Assembly: GCF_029223255.1 (NCBI RefSeq)
Contig: NZ_JARHUC010000001.1
Coordinates: 372,001-436,000, forward strand
Direction of reading: 5' to 3'
DNA from: Albimonas marina
GTDB lineage: Bacteria > Pseudomonadota > Alphaproteobacteria > Rhodobacterales > Rhodobacteraceae
Length of the DNA stretch: 64,000 nt
The stretch's first letter is position 1. Each line of letters opens with the position of its first letter. Under the pieces are notes generated by a model. The model was not told the origin of the DNA, made no database searches, and saw nothing but the letters and a program-made list of their open reading frames with translations. Positions 38,735-49,913 of the stretch are shown one piece after another. The translations under genes and the position numbers were made by a program.

Positions 38735-41700
38735 TCAGGCGAGCAGCAGCCCCGCCGCCCCCGCGCCGTCGTCGTCCAGGATCAGGCCGCGGCCCTCGCC
38801 GTCCAGGATCTCCGCCCCGCGGGGGTTCGAGAGCAGGACGGCGAAACGCTCGTCCGCCTCCGGTCGGTCGTCTCCCAGGATCTCGACCCGGATCTCCCGC
38901 GTCCGCTCGCCCGGGGCGAAGACCAGCGTGCCCGAGGCCTGGGCGAAGTCATCCGCCCCCGCCGTGCCCGGCGCGGTGCGCCAGTCGACCGAGACCGCCT
39001 CCTGCGCCGGCGCGCTCAGCGAGACCTCGAACACCGCCGCGCCCCCGCCGCCGTCCTCGGCGAAGTCGAAGCGCATCGGCTCCAGCCAGGCCATCTTCTC
39101 CTCCAGCACCGTGCGCCAGTCGTCGGCGAGGATGCCGCCCGTGTCGCCGGAGTTGGGGTTCCACGACCACCAGGTCCAGCCGATCCCCTCCTCTCCGGCG
39201 CCCAGCTCCGAGGTCCCGTCGCCGTCGAAGTCGCCCTGGAGATAGGCCGTCAGCGCCGCCAGCCAGGGCGCGTCCTTCGGGTCCTGCAGCCGGGTCCCGA
39301 ACTCGCCCAGCATCACCGGGGCGATCTCCTCTTCGAAGATGAAGCCCCAGGCCTCGCGGAACACCTCCGGCAGACCGTCGGCGAAATCCTCGCCCTGGAA
39401 CCAGGGCTGCGCGTGGATCGAGTTGGGGTAGTCGTGGGGCGAGTAGACCAGCTTGTTCTCGACCGCGAGGTCGATGGGCCGGTCGCGCACCCCCTGCAGC
39501 GCGCCCCCCCACCAGTAGGGATCGCCCCCGTAGGCGCCCACCCCCTCGACCAGGATCAGCCAGTTGGGATTGACCTCGCCGATGGCGTCGCCGGCGGCCT
39601 CGGCGGCGCGGGCCCAGTCCCGCGCGCCCCCGCCGCCCCAGGTCCCGCCGTGGGGTTCGTTGTGCAGGTCGGCGCCGATCACCGTCGGATCGTCGGCATA
39701 GCGCGCCGCCAGCATCCGCCAGTCCGCGATCCACCCCGCCTCGGTGAAGCCGCCCTCGCCGAACCACAGCCCGTTGCCCGAGGTCCCCGCCCCCGCGGTC
39801 GAGCGGTGGTGGTCCAGGATGATCCGCATCCCGATCTCGCCCGCGTAGTCCACGATGACGTCGAGGATCTCCACCGCGCTCAGCCCCGCCAGGTCCGGGT
39901 TCTTCGAAAAGTCGATCCCGTTGGGCGCGGCGCTGGTGTGCAGCATCTCGGAGGAGAAGGGCAGGCGGATGGTGTTGAACCCCTCCGCCTTCATCTGGTC
40001 CATCATCTCGGCGTAGCCCCGCGTCCACAGCCCGTGCGGGGCCATGGTGGGGCTCTCGAACCCGAACCAGTTCACGCCGGCGATGCGCACCGGGGTTCCG
40101 TCGGCATCGACGACCTGGTTCCCCGACGTGGAGAACCAGCCCGGCGACGCCCCCAGGCCGTCGCCTTCGACCGCCTCGGCGTCGCCGATGCCGATCCCCG
40201 GGAGGGGCGCGGGATCGTCGTCCACGATCGCGCCCTGCGCCCGGGAGACGCCCAGCGTCGCGCCTGCCGGCGCGTCGAGGGCGAGGGCGAGGGTCTCGAC
40301 GGGCTCCGCCGCGTCGTCGTCCAGGGTCTCGACGCGCACCTGCGCGCGCGTCTCCCCCGGCGCGAAGCTCAGCGTTCCGGCGGCCGCGACGTAGTCGTCG
40401 CCGGCCTGCGCGGTCCCGTCCTCGGTCGCGTAGCGGACCGTCACGGTTTCGGCCGCGGCGGACGAGAGCGAGACGTCGAAGACGAGCGCCCCTCCCTCGA
40501 CCGCCTCGGCCCCGACGACCGAAATCGCCGGCGACGCGGTAGGTGGGACCGCGCCGTTGAGGTCCAGGCCGGAGAGGTCGGAGCCCTCCCCCGACGCCTG
40601 GAAGCCGAAGCCGACGGCCGCCCCCGCGGCGACCTCGGCGTTGTAATCCATGTTCCCCAGGACGTAGCGGGACCCCTCGTGCGACAGGATCCGCGCGTTC
40701 CACAGGTTCGCGATCTCGAAGCCCGCGTCGAAGGAGACGGTCCAGCCGTCCAGCCCGGACGCCCCCGCCTCGACGGTCATCTCGGCGACGAAGCCCCCCG
40801 CCCAGGCGTCGCGCACCGCATAGGCGACCTCGCCCTCGGAGGGAGGCGGCGGAGGCGGCGGCGCCGCGTCGTCGTCCAGGATCTTCACCCGACCGACGCC
40901 GTCCGCCACGCGGGCCCCTGCGACGCCCGTCAGCTTCACGACGAAGGCCTCGTCGCCTTCCTCGATCTCGTCGCCGCGCACCTTCAGGCGCAGGGTCTTC
41001 ACGGTCTCGCCCGCCTCGAAGGTCAGCGTGCCGGAGCGGGCGAGGTAGTCCTCCCCCGCGCGCGCCGAGCGGTCGCGGGTGGCCCAGTCGAGCGTGACCG
41101 GCGCGTCCGAGGCCTCGGACAGGCGCACTTTCAGCTTCGCGACGCTCCAGCCCGCGTCGCCTTCCTCGACCTTCGCGTTGCCGATCCGCAGCTCGGGCGG
41201 TTCGTCGACGGGCTCGGGTTCCGGCTCGGGCTCCGGTTCAGGCTCGGGCTCCGGTTCCGCGTCGTCGAGCACGGCCTGCCAGGCCTCGCGCGCCGAGGGA
41301 TCGCGGGCCACGATGGCCCCCATCTCCAGCGCCGACAGCGGCACGCCGGTCAGGGTGTAGCTCTGCTGGTTGCCGACGATCGAGACGACGACGGCGCCGT
41401 CCACCTCCTCGACGGCGAACTCGTGGGCCTTGAACCAGCCGAAATCCAGCCGGTCCACGGCCGGATCGAAGTCGAGCGCCACGTGCTCGCCCCAGCGCCA
41501 CTCCAGCGCGTAGGTCACGCCCGCGGCCCCCGGCGGCGGATCGCCCGGGCCCGCGGCCGTCGGCCAGTCGAGCGTGCCGGGAACCGGCATCCCCTGGTCG
41601 ACCACCTGCGCCGCTGGCACGTCCCCCAGGCCGAGCTGCTGGTGCACGCGGTCCTCGCGCACCTGGGCGGAGTAGAACAGGAAATGGGAGGCCGAGAGCT

Positions 41701-42190
41701 GGTCGACCGTCACGTCCAGCAGGATCAGCGCCTGACCCGTGCCGGCGTTGGCGATCACCACGCCCTCGGCCCCGTCCGTCATGGAAATCTGTTCGCGCGA
41801 ACCGTAGTGGCGGAAGTCCACCAGGTCGGTCGCCGGGTCGAAGGCGACCCGGTCGATGCGTCCCGGCTCGTGCGAGCGGGCGTGGACGACGCCCGGCTCC
41901 GCCTCGACCCCGTGCGCCCAGGCCAGCGCGCCGGCCAGGCACTGGCGCAGGTGGTCGTTGATCACGGGAAGGAAGCTGTCGACGGTCAGCTGGCCCAGCG
42001 ATACGCCCCGGACCAGCGTGGTCTCGCCCGACCAGGGGTTCAGGAAGCCGACGCCCGCGGCGGTGTCGACGACGATGAAATTGTGGACGGAGACGTCGCC
42101 GAGATCGAGCTTGTCGCGCGCCGGATCGAAGCCGATCACGTCGCCCGCGCCCTGCCTGACCTCGAAGATCCGCCCGCCCGTCTCGTCCAT
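38735..42190 (-). CDS. Secreted GH5 endoglucanase with CBM2 and Calx-beta domains
   Basis: The protein has 1151 residues and no Sec signal. Order: three related modules opening FDPAxDxLDF (residues 21, 117 and 241), an EP-repeat linker (312-327), Calx-beta (335-440), a CBM2 cellulose-binding domain (453-545), Calx-beta (555-658), the first strand of a third Calx-beta (664-678), a complete GH5 catalytic domain (about 680-1042), then the rest of that Calx-beta (1047-1141). GH5 acid/base is Glu845 (LHNEPHG) and nucleophile Glu963 (MLGEFGT); DHHRSTAG is also present. It should cleave beta-1,4-glucans outside the cell. Export without a Sec signal suggests type I or another route. The ATG at 42190 has GGAGGAC upstream. 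It stands alone. Confidence 0.88.
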   Translation of the reverse strand: MDETGGRIFEVRQGAGDVIGFDPARDKLDLGDVSVHNFIVVDTAAGVGFLNPWSGETTLVRGVSLGQLTVDSFLPVINDHLRQCLAGALAWAHGVEAEPGVVHARSHEPGRIDRVAFDPATDLVDFRHYGSREQISMTDGAEGVVIANAGTGQALILLDVTVDQLSASHFLFYSAQVREDRVHQQLGLGDVPAAQVVDQGMPVPGTLDWPTAAGPGDPPPGAAGVTYALEWRWGEHVALDFDPAVDRLDFGWFKAHEFAVEEVDGAVVVSIVGNQQSYTLTGVPLSALEMGAIVARDPSAREAWQAVLDDAEPEPEPEPEPEPEPEPVDEPPELRIGNAKVEEGDAGWSVAKLKVRLSEASDAPVTLDWATRDRSARAGEDYLARSGTLTFEAGETVKTLRLKVRGDEIEEGDEAFVVKLTGVAGARVADGVGRVKILDDDAAPPPPPPPSEGEVAYAVRDAWAGGFVAEMTVEAGASGLDGWTVSFDAGFEIANLWNARILSHEGSRYVLGNMDYNAEVAAGAAVGFGFQASGEGSDLSGLDLNGAVPPTASPAISVVGAEAVEGGALVFDVSLSSAAAETVTVRYATEDGTAQAGDDYVAAAGTLSFAPGETRAQVRVETLDDDAAEPVETLALALDAPAGATLGVSRAQGAIVDDDPAPLPGIGIGDAEAVEGDGLGASPGWFSTSGNQVVDADGTPVRIAGVNWFGFESPTMAPHGLWTRGYAEMMDQMKAEGFNTIRLPFSSEMLHTSAAPNGIDFSKNPDLAGLSAVEILDVIVDYAGEIGMRIILDHHRSTAGAGTSGNGLWFGEGGFTEAGWIADWRMLAARYADDPTVIGADLHNEPHGGTWGGGGARDWARAAEAAGDAIGEVNPNWLILVEGVGAYGGDPYWWGGALQGVRDRPIDLAVENKLVYSPHDYPNSIHAQPWFQGEDFADGLPEVFREAWGFIFEEEIAPVMLGEFGTRLQDPKDAPWLAALTAYLQGDFDGDGTSELGAGEEGIGWTWWSWNPNSGDTGGILADDWRTVLEEKMAWLEPMRFDFAEDGGGGAAVFEVSLSAPAQEAVSVDWRTAPGTAGADDFAQASGTLVFAPGERTREIRVEILGDDRPEADERFAVLLSNPRGAEILDGEGRGLILDDDGAGAAGLLLA

Positions 42191-42579
42191 CGCCCTGCCG
42201 TCCTCCTCCGGCGCGCGCCCTGCGCGGCGAGGCCGGGATCGGGCGTCCCGCCTCCCGCGATCCGCCCCTCCACGACCTTGCCGTCACGACATCGCCCCCT
42301 CTCGCGCGCCGATCCAGAGGGGCGGCGGCGGAGATCGGCGAAGCGGGCGGAATCCTCGGTCAAGCGGGCGCCCGCGCGGGCGCGGAGGGGCGGGGCCCCG
42401 CGCTTGTCCGGCCGCCGCGGCGCCTGTATTCGAGTCGGGCGACGCCCGGCTCCCTCCCGGCCACGGAGATCGTCCCCATCGTTTCCACGGCGCATCCCGC
42501 GGCGGACCCGACGCCCCTTCCCTTCCGCGATCCGCGCTCGGCCTCGCGGGTCACGGCGGCGGGCTGGGCGGTCTTCGCG
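42191..42579. other. Divergent intergenic region between the GH5 gene and the kinase
   Basis: The plus frame of the downstream kinase stays open through most of this stretch and looks protein-like from about 42510 (FRDPRSASRVTAAGWAVFAM), but there is no ATG, GTG or TTG in frame upstream of 42580. The left part should hold the GH5 promoter on the minus strand; no consensus boxes stand out. Confidence 0.5.
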
Positions 42580-43566
42580 ATGTTCGACGCGACGGTGCGG
42601 CTGTTCGTGGTCCAGGACGTCGTCGCGGCCCTGCTGCTGACCTGCGCCGCCGTCCCGGTGGTCGCCGCGCTCGCCTACCTGCTGGCGGCCGTCTACCGCC
42701 GGCTCGACGTGTCCGAGGGACTGACGCTTCCGGCGCTGGGCTGGATCCTGCTGCTTTCCGCCGTCGCCGGATCGACCGCGACGGCGGTCAACGAACTGGT
42801 GCGCGGCCCCCTCGGCGCGCCCTCGCCCGAGGGCCTGCTCCAGCCGCCCTATCTCTCTGTCGCCTTCTACTATTTCGTCCTCTTCGTGTGCTGGGGCCTC
42901 GCCTGCTTCTGGACCACGGCCGAGCGCGCCCGCCGGGCCGAGCGTCGCCGCGCCGCCCGCGCCGAGGCCGAGGCGCGCGAGGCCGAGCTCCAGCGCCTGC
43001 GCCTCCAGCTCGACCCCCACTTCCTGCTCAACGCGCTCAACGGCGTGGCCGAGGAGATCCAGGAGGATCCCGCCGCCGCCCGCGCGATGATCCAGGACCT
43101 GTCGATCTTCCTGCGCCGCTCGCTGGCCGGGATCGAGCGCCTGGTGGTGCCGCTGGACGAGGAGATCGACGCGCTCGAGGCCTATCTCGCCGTCCAGCGC
43201 TCCCGCTTCGGGGCGCGGTTCGAGGCCTCGCTCGACGTCGACGCCGCCGCGCTCCGGCGCGAGGTCGCCTCCTTCCTCCTCCAGCCGCTGGTCGAGAACG
43301 CGGTCGAGCATGGCCGCCGGGCCGGGCGCCGCTCGGTCGACGTGCGCATCCGCGCGCGCGACGACGGGCTCGCGATCGAGATCCGCAACCCCGGCCGCCT
43401 CGCCGACGCCGCCCCGGCCGGCAGCCGCACCGGCATCGGTCTGGCCAACGTCCGCCGCCGCCTCGCGCTGCACTACCCCGGCCGCCACGCCCTGTCGCTG
43501 GCGCAGGAGGGCGAGCGCGTGCGCGTGATGCTGGAACTGGAGGGCGCGCCACGCTCCGGGTCGTGA
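42580..43566 (+). CDS. LytS/YehU-type sensor histidine kinase
   Basis: The product is at least 328 residues: three or four membrane helices (about 10-38, 52-72, 92-112), a coiled linker (RARRAERRRAARAEAEAREA), the His_kinase domain with phospho-acceptor His147 in LQLDPHFLLNALNG, and an ATPase domain (FLLQPLVENAVEHG; N box; GIGLANVRRRL G box). The signal is unknown. It overlaps the LytTR regulator at GTGA, so the two form a two-component pair. The open frame extends upstream with family-like residues, so the true start may be earlier, at a non-standard codon; 42580 is the first ATG. Confidence 0.85.
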   Translation: MFDATVRLFVVQDVVAALLLTCAAVPVVAALAYLLAAVYRRLDVSEGLTLPALGWILLLSAVAGSTATAVNELVRGPLGAPSPEGLLQPPYLSVAFYYFVLFVCWGLACFWTTAERARRAERRRAARAEAEAREAELQRLRLQLDPHFLLNALNGVAEEIQEDPAAARAMIQDLSIFLRRSLAGIERLVVPLDEEIDALEAYLAVQRSRFGARFEASLDVDAAALRREVASFLLQPLVENAVEHGRRAGRRSVDVRIRARDDGLAIEIRNPGRLADAAPAGSRTGIGLANVRRRLALHYPGRHALSLAQEGERVRVMLELEGAPRSGS

Positions 43567-44252
43567 TCGTCGACGACGAGCCCCGGGCGATCCGGGCGCT
43601 CGCCCGCCTGCTGGCCGCCGCCCCCGACGTCGAGATCGTGGGCGCCGCCGACACACTGGCCGAGGGGCTGCGCGCGATCGAGACGCTGCGCCCCGACGTC
43701 GCCTTCCTCGACGTCGAGCTCGACGTCGGCGACGGGTTCGAACTCCTCGCCCGCCTCTCCCCCGCCCCGCGCGTGGTCTTCGTCACCTCCCACGCGGACC
43801 GGGCGGTGGACGCCTTCGCGGTGGAGGCGGCGGACTACATCCTCAAGCCCGTCGATCCCGACCGGCTGGAGCAGGCCCTGCGCCGCCTGCGCCCCGCCCC
43901 CCGTCCCGAGGCCGCGCCCATCGAGCTGGCCACCCCCGGCCGCACCGCCCTGGTCCCCCCCTCCGCCATCGCCGCGCTGACCGCTGAGGGGGACTTCACC
44001 CGCGTCCACCTGGCCGGCGAGCCCTCCCTCCTGATCCTGCGCACCCTGAGCCATTTCGAGGAGCGCCTCCCCGCGCCCCCCTTCGCGCGGCTGGGCCGCT
44101 CGACCATCGTCAATCTCGACCGGGTGCGCCGCCTCGCCTCCCGCGACCGCAACCTCACCCTCGCCACGCTCGACGGCCTGGTCGAGCCGCTGCCCCTCGG
44201 CCGCGCCGCCGCCGGGCGCCTGCGCGCCGCCCTCGCCGGGCGCGCCGGGTGA
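43563..44252 (+). CDS. LytTR-type response regulator
   Basis: The product has 229 residues. The receiver domain (1-115) has the acidic pair Asp4/Asp5 (VIVDDEP), phospho-acceptor Asp50 (VAFLDVEL), and conserved Thr/Lys (VFVTSHAD, YILKPVDP). The DNA-binding LytTR domain is C-terminal (about 130-225; IAALTAEGDFTRVHLAG, FARLGRSTIVNLDRV). It starts with GTG inside the kinase stop, showing translational coupling. The target genes are unknown; the Crp/Fnr gene directly downstream is a candidate. Confidence 0.88.
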   Translation: MIVDDEPRAIRALARLLAAAPDVEIVGAADTLAEGLRAIETLRPDVAFLDVELDVGDGFELLARLSPAPRVVFVTSHADRAVDAFAVEAADYILKPVDPDRLEQALRRLRPAPRPEAAPIELATPGRTALVPPSAIAALTAEGDFTRVHLAGEPSLLILRTLSHFEERLPAPPFARLGRSTIVNLDRVRRLASRDRNLTLATLDGLVEPLPLGRAAAGRLRAALAGRAG

Positions 44253-44344
44253 CCTCCCCGCACTGGACGTCGGCCCCGCCCAGAGTATCTTCCCCGCTCG
44301 ACGGGACCCGGGCGAGCGGGCCTCAGGCCGACAAGGGGGGCGAG

Positions 44345-45070
44345 ATGCGGGCGAGCGACCATACCGGCATGGCGCGCAGATTGACGCCGGCGCTGTGGCG
44401 GCGCCTGAAGGCCGCCTGCAGCGGCGTCGTCGAGGTTCCGGCCGGAACCGTGCTGACCCGCGCCGGCGAGCCCCTCGACCGCAGCGCCCTGCTCCTCGAC
44501 GGGCTGATGGCGCGCAACGCCACCGACGGCGTGCGCGAGGCGCAGATGGTCGCCCTCCAGGTTCCCGGCGATTTCGTCGACCTGCACGGCCTGCCGCTGG
44601 GCCGGCTCGACCACGACGTCGTCGCGGTCACGCCTGCGCGGCTGGCGCTGTTCCCGCACGAGGCGCTGTTGAGCATCGTCGAGCGCGGCGCCGCCGACGC
44701 CGGCGCCCTGTGGGCGCTGACCATGATCGACGCCTCGATCCACCGCCACTGGACCTTCCGCATCGGCCAGCTCCGCGCGCTCGCCGGGATGGCCAACTTC
44801 CTCTGCGAGATGCAGCTGCGCATGGAGCTGTGCGGGCGCAGCAAGGACGGCCGCTTCGCCCTGCCCCTGATCCAGAGCCAGCTCGCCGAGGCCTGCGGCC
44901 TCTCGGGCGTCCACGTGAACCGCACGTTGCGGGAGCTGCGCGAGGCCGGCATCTGCGTGGTGCGCGACGGCGAGGTGCAGATCCTCGACCAGGCCGAGGC
45001 GGTGCGCATCGGCCGGTTCGATCCGGGCTACCTGTATCTTCCCTGGGACGGAACGGACGGCGACGACTGA
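44345..45070 (+). CDS. Crp/Fnr-family regulator
   Basis: The product has 241 residues. The cyclic-nucleotide-binding-like domain (about 10-130; VEVPAGTVLTRAGEPLDRSA, QVPGDFVDLHGLPLGRLDHD) is followed by a dimer helix and a Crp-type HTH (about 175-225; PLIQSQLAEACGLSGVHVNR, TLRELREAGIC). There is no N-terminal Cys cluster, so it is not an FNR oxygen sensor. Similar proteins in alphaproteobacteria act in stress or light responses. ATG 44345 is used because AAGGGGGGCGAG precedes it; the frame is open from 44249. It converges on the catalase gene, with 34 bp between the stops. Confidence 0.82.
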   Translation: MRASDHTGMARRLTPALWRRLKAACSGVVEVPAGTVLTRAGEPLDRSALLLDGLMARNATDGVREAQMVALQVPGDFVDLHGLPLGRLDHDVVAVTPARLALFPHEALLSIVERGAADAGALWALTMIDASIHRHWTFRIGQLRALAGMANFLCEMQLRMELCGRSKDGRFALPLIQSQLAEACGLSGVHVNRTLRELREAGICVVRDGEVQILDQAEAVRIGRFDPGYLYLPWDGTDGDD

Positions 45071-45104
45071 GCTGCCGCTCCGCCGCCGCCGCCGCCGCCG
45101 CGCG

Positions 45105-47156
<2,052 letters not shown>

Positions 47157-47549
47157 GACCAATATCCTTGTCCGGAAAACCGGCGGCATCCTCGAGGATC
47201 GAGGCGTCCGGCGCTCCGGCATCGACCTAGCGAGCCCCCCGAATTGACAAGTCGCCCTTAACATTTGTTGGTCCCGGATACCGTCCTGCGGCGCCCGCCC
47301 ACCCTGCGGGCCGGCGATCCAGAGCCGGCGGGCCGCCCTGCTCCGGGCGCTGCAACATCTTGAAATGGCCGGTGAAACCGGCCCGTCGCGCCCCTGTCCT
47401 GCCGGCGCGCGACCGGCTCGAAAATTCTTTCGCCTCAGGGTCCTGCGTCCGGCGGCCCCGCGTCGCCGCCGTTTGCAAGTCGGCTTCGCGCCGTATTCTG
47501 ACCACGAGCGACCCCCGATTTCAGGCGGAGTTCCAACCGCGAGGCCCCC
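47157..47549. other. Divergent control region between katE and the ACAD-like operon
   Basis: No gene was recognised. There is a slightly AT-richer patch near 47240-47275, and hairpin-prone repeats such as GGCCGGTGAAACCGGCC near 47367. I looked for a GGAAC-N16/17-GTT general-stress (EcfG) promoter for katE and did not find a convincing one. Confidence 0.4.
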
Positions 47550-48569
47550 ATGCGTCACGTCCTGCCCCTGCCGTCGATCCGCGTCGACCGATGCGCCTCG
47601 ATCCTCGTCGAGCTGCGGGACGGCGCGTGGCTCGCCCCCGAGAGCTGGGCCACCCCCGAGGCGCTGCACGCCGCCCTGCGCCAGGTGGCGGCGCGCGACC
47701 TCTCGGCCGGGCGGCTGCTGGAGGGTCACGCCAACGCCCACCGCCTGATCCGCGCCCACGGCGCCCCCGCCCAGCTTTCCGAGGCGAAGGCCGCGATGCG
47801 CGAGGGCGCGCTCTACGGCGTCTGGGCCGCCGACGGCCCCGACCCCGTCTCCTGGAACGGCGAGACCCTGGACGGCGCCAAGCGCTTCGCTTCCGGCCTC
47901 GGCATGGCCGCCCGCGCCATCGTCGCCGCCCGCCGCCCCGACGGCGAGGGCGCCCAGCTGGTGATCGTCGACGCCTCCGACATGCGCCGCCACCGGCCCG
48001 AGGAGTGGGACGTCTCGGGCATGGCCGACAGCTGCTCCGGCGGCTTCGACTGCACCGGCCTTCCCGGAGAGCTCCTGGGCGCCCCCGGCGTCTACACCGC
48101 CGAGCCGCAGTTCATCGGCGGCACCTGGCGCATCGCCTCCGTCACCCTGGGCGGGGTGATCGGCCTGCTCGAGCGCGCCCGGACCGCCCTCGCCCGCCGC
48201 GGCCACCTCTCGGCCGACGCCCAGCTCCTGCGCCTCGCGCCGCTGGGCATCCGGGCGCTGGCCGCCGACGCCGCCGTCGCCCGCGCCGCCGAGGTCGCCG
48301 AGGGCCCCCTCGGGCGGGCCGAGCCGGAGCGCGCCGCCACCCTCTCGATCTCCTGCCGCCTGCTGATGGAGGAGCTCGGCCAGGACGCGATCGCCGCCGT
48401 CGAACGCTCCGTCGGGCTGGGCATGTTCGCCCTCGACGACCCCGTCGGGCGCATGGCCCGCGACCTCGCCTGCTACCTGCGCCAGGCGGCGCGGGACGCG
48501 ATGACCCTGCGCGTGGGCCGCGACCTCTTCGTCGAGAGCCGCACGGTCGAGGACTGGTTCGATGCTTGA
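47550..48569 (+). CDS. Acyl-CoA dehydrogenase-like protein of a glycosyltransferase operon
   Basis: This 339-residue protein is like the C-terminal two thirds of acyl-CoA dehydrogenases: a middle beta region ([39 protein letters not shown]) and a helical C-domain ending [18 protein letters not shown]. It is shorter than standard ACADs (about 380) and lacks their usual active-site context, so the reaction is unknown. It overlaps the PIG-L gene by 8 bp. The order ACAD-like, PIG-L, methyltransferase, glycosyltransferase is a recurrent bacterial cluster with no defined product. Confidence 0.8.
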   Translation: MRHVLPLPSIRVDRCASILVELRDGAWLAPESWATPEALHAALRQVAARDLSAGRLLEGHANAHRLIRAHGAPAQLSEAKAAMREGALYGVWAADGPDPVSWNGETLDGAKRFASGLGMAARAIVAARRPDGEGAQLVIVDASDMRRHRPEEWDVSGMADSCSGGFDCTGLPGELLGAPGVYTAEPQFIGGTWRIASVTLGGVIGLLERARTALARRGHLSADAQLLRLAPLGIRALAADAAVARAAEVAEGPLGRAEPERAATLSISCRLLMEELGQDAIAAVERSVGLGMFALDDPVGRMARDLACYLRQAARDAMTLRVGRDLFVESRTVEDWFDA

Positions 48570-49332
48570 CCGCCCCGACCTCTTCCCCGACCCGCTCGCC
48601 GAGCCCCCGGACGGCCCCGTGCCGCCGCCCCCGGTCGTCGCCTCGACCCTCGAGGGGCTGCTGCGCGGCCACCCGGCGCTGGTCCTCGCCCCGCACCCGG
48701 ACGACGAGTCGCTCGCCTGCGGGGCGCTGCTCGCCGCCGCCTTCGCCGGCCCCGGCGCCCACGTGATCTGCCTCACCGACGGCGGCGCCTCCCACGTCGG
48801 CTCCCCCACCTGGCCGCGCGAGGCGCTCTCCGCCCTGCGCAGGCGGGAACTGGAATGCGCCCTCGAACGCCTCGGCGGCTCGGCGCAGGACCTCACCTGG
48901 CTGGGCCTGCCCGACGCGCGCACCGACGAGATCGCCAACCTCGGCCCCACGCTCGCCGCGGTGATCGAGGCGATCCGGCGCACCCGCGCCCGCAGCCTCT
49001 TCGCCCCGTGCGAGACCGACCCCCACTGCGACCACGAGGTCGCCGCCTCCGTCGCCCGGGCCGCCGCCCGCATGACCGGACTGCGCCTGTTCAGCTACCC
49101 GGTCTGGTCGCGCTGGCACGATCCCGCCTTCCGCGCCCGCCTCGGCCGCGTGCGCGAGCACCGCTTCGACCCCGGACCCTGGCGCGCGGCCAAGCGCGCC
49201 GCGATCCGCTGTCACCGCAGCCAGCTGGGGGAGGTCATTTCCGACGCGCCCCAGGCCTTCGAGATGGCGCCGGCCTTCGTCGAGATGTTCGAGACCGGCC
49301 CCGAGATCTTCTTCGAAAGGGAGCCCCGCTGA
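48562..49332 (+). CDS. PIG-L family deacetylase
   Basis: This 256-residue LmbE-like zinc enzyme has the metal motif [12 protein letters not shown] (residues about 41-52) and the second His motif [10 protein letters not shown] (about 153-162); [11 protein letters not shown] lies between. Members remove N-acetyl groups from sugars or sugar-like substrates. It would act on an N-acetylated precursor made or attached by the downstream glycosyltransferase. Its stop overlaps the start of the methyltransferase gene (TGATG), so expression is coupled. Confidence 0.9.
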   Translation: MLDRPDLFPDPLAEPPDGPVPPPPVVASTLEGLLRGHPALVLAPHPDDESLACGALLAAAFAGPGAHVICLTDGGASHVGSPTWPREALSALRRRELECALERLGGSAQDLTWLGLPDARTDEIANLGPTLAAVIEAIRRTRARSLFAPCETDPHCDHEVAASVARAAARMTGLRLFSYPVWSRWHDPAFRARLGRVREHRFDPGPWRAAKRAAIRCHRSQLGEVISDAPQAFEMAPAFVEMFETGPEIFFEREPR

Positions 49333-49913
49333 TGCACGTTTCGCTTGCGCACCTCGAGGCGATCTACGCCGACGGAGACGACCCCTGGGGCTTCCGCTCC
49401 AGCCCCTACGAGCACGCGCGCCTCGGCGCCGTGGCCCGCGCCCTGCCGCGCGCCCGCTACGCCTCGGCGCTCGAAATCGGCTGCGGCAACGGGGAGCTGG
49501 CGCGCCGCATCGCGCCCCGCTGCGACGCCTACCTGGGCGTCGACGCGGTGGAGGCCGCGCTCGAGGCCGCCCGCCGCGCCGCCCCCTCGGCCCGGTTCGA
49601 GCGGCTGTTCGTCCCCGCGGAGCTGCCCGCCGGCCCCGGGGACGCCGAGCACGACCTGATCCTGCTCTCGGAAGTGCTCTATTTCCTCGACGCGCCCGAG
49701 ATCGCCGATCTCGCCGCGCAGATCGATCGGCGCTGGCCGCAGGCGGACATCCTGTGCTGCACCTGGCTCGGCGCCAGCGGCAACGCGCTGGAGGGGGAGG
49801 CGGCGCTGGCGCTGTTCACCCATGCCTCGCGCCGCAGCTTCCGCCGCCTGCCTGTGGGGGACGGCGACGCCGACGGCTACCGGCTCGACCTGGCCGCCGG
49901 CGCCGTCCAGTGA
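49332..49913 (+). CDS. NodS-like SAM-dependent methyltransferase
   Basis: This 193-residue class I methyltransferase shows the SAM-binding loop ALEIGCGNGELARRI (about 46-60), the acidic residue after strand 2 (YLGVDAVEAAL) and the NodS-type N-terminus (HLEAIYADGDDPWGFRSSPY). NodS methylates the free amine of chitooligosaccharides after NodB deacetylation. By analogy it may N-methylate the amine exposed by the PIG-L enzyme; that is inference. Both ends overlap neighbours by 3-4 bp. Confidence 0.85.
   Translation: MHVSLAHLEAIYADGDDPWGFRSSPYEHARLGAVARALPRARYASALEIGCGNGELARRIAPRCDAYLGVDAVEAALEAARRAAPSARFERLFVPAELPAGPGDAEHDLILLSEVLYFLDAPEIADLAAQIDRRWPQADILCCTWLGASGNALEGEAALALFTHASRRSFRRLPVGDGDADGYRLDLAAGAVQ

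Noticed and set aside
38387-42640. Very long plus-strand open frame opposite the GH5 gene
   Set aside because: It is the antisense shadow of a high-GC gene: composition is Arg/Gly/Asp-rich with no domain, and it overlaps the clearly coding minus strand and the phnA gene.
44249-44344. Longer N-terminus for the Crp/Fnr protein
   Set aside because: The extra residues are Pro/Ser-rich without family character, and a strong ribosome-binding site lies directly before the ATG at 44345.
47157-47549. General-stress (EcfG) promoter for katE
   Set aside because: No GGAAC box paired with GTT at the right distance was found on the minus strand.
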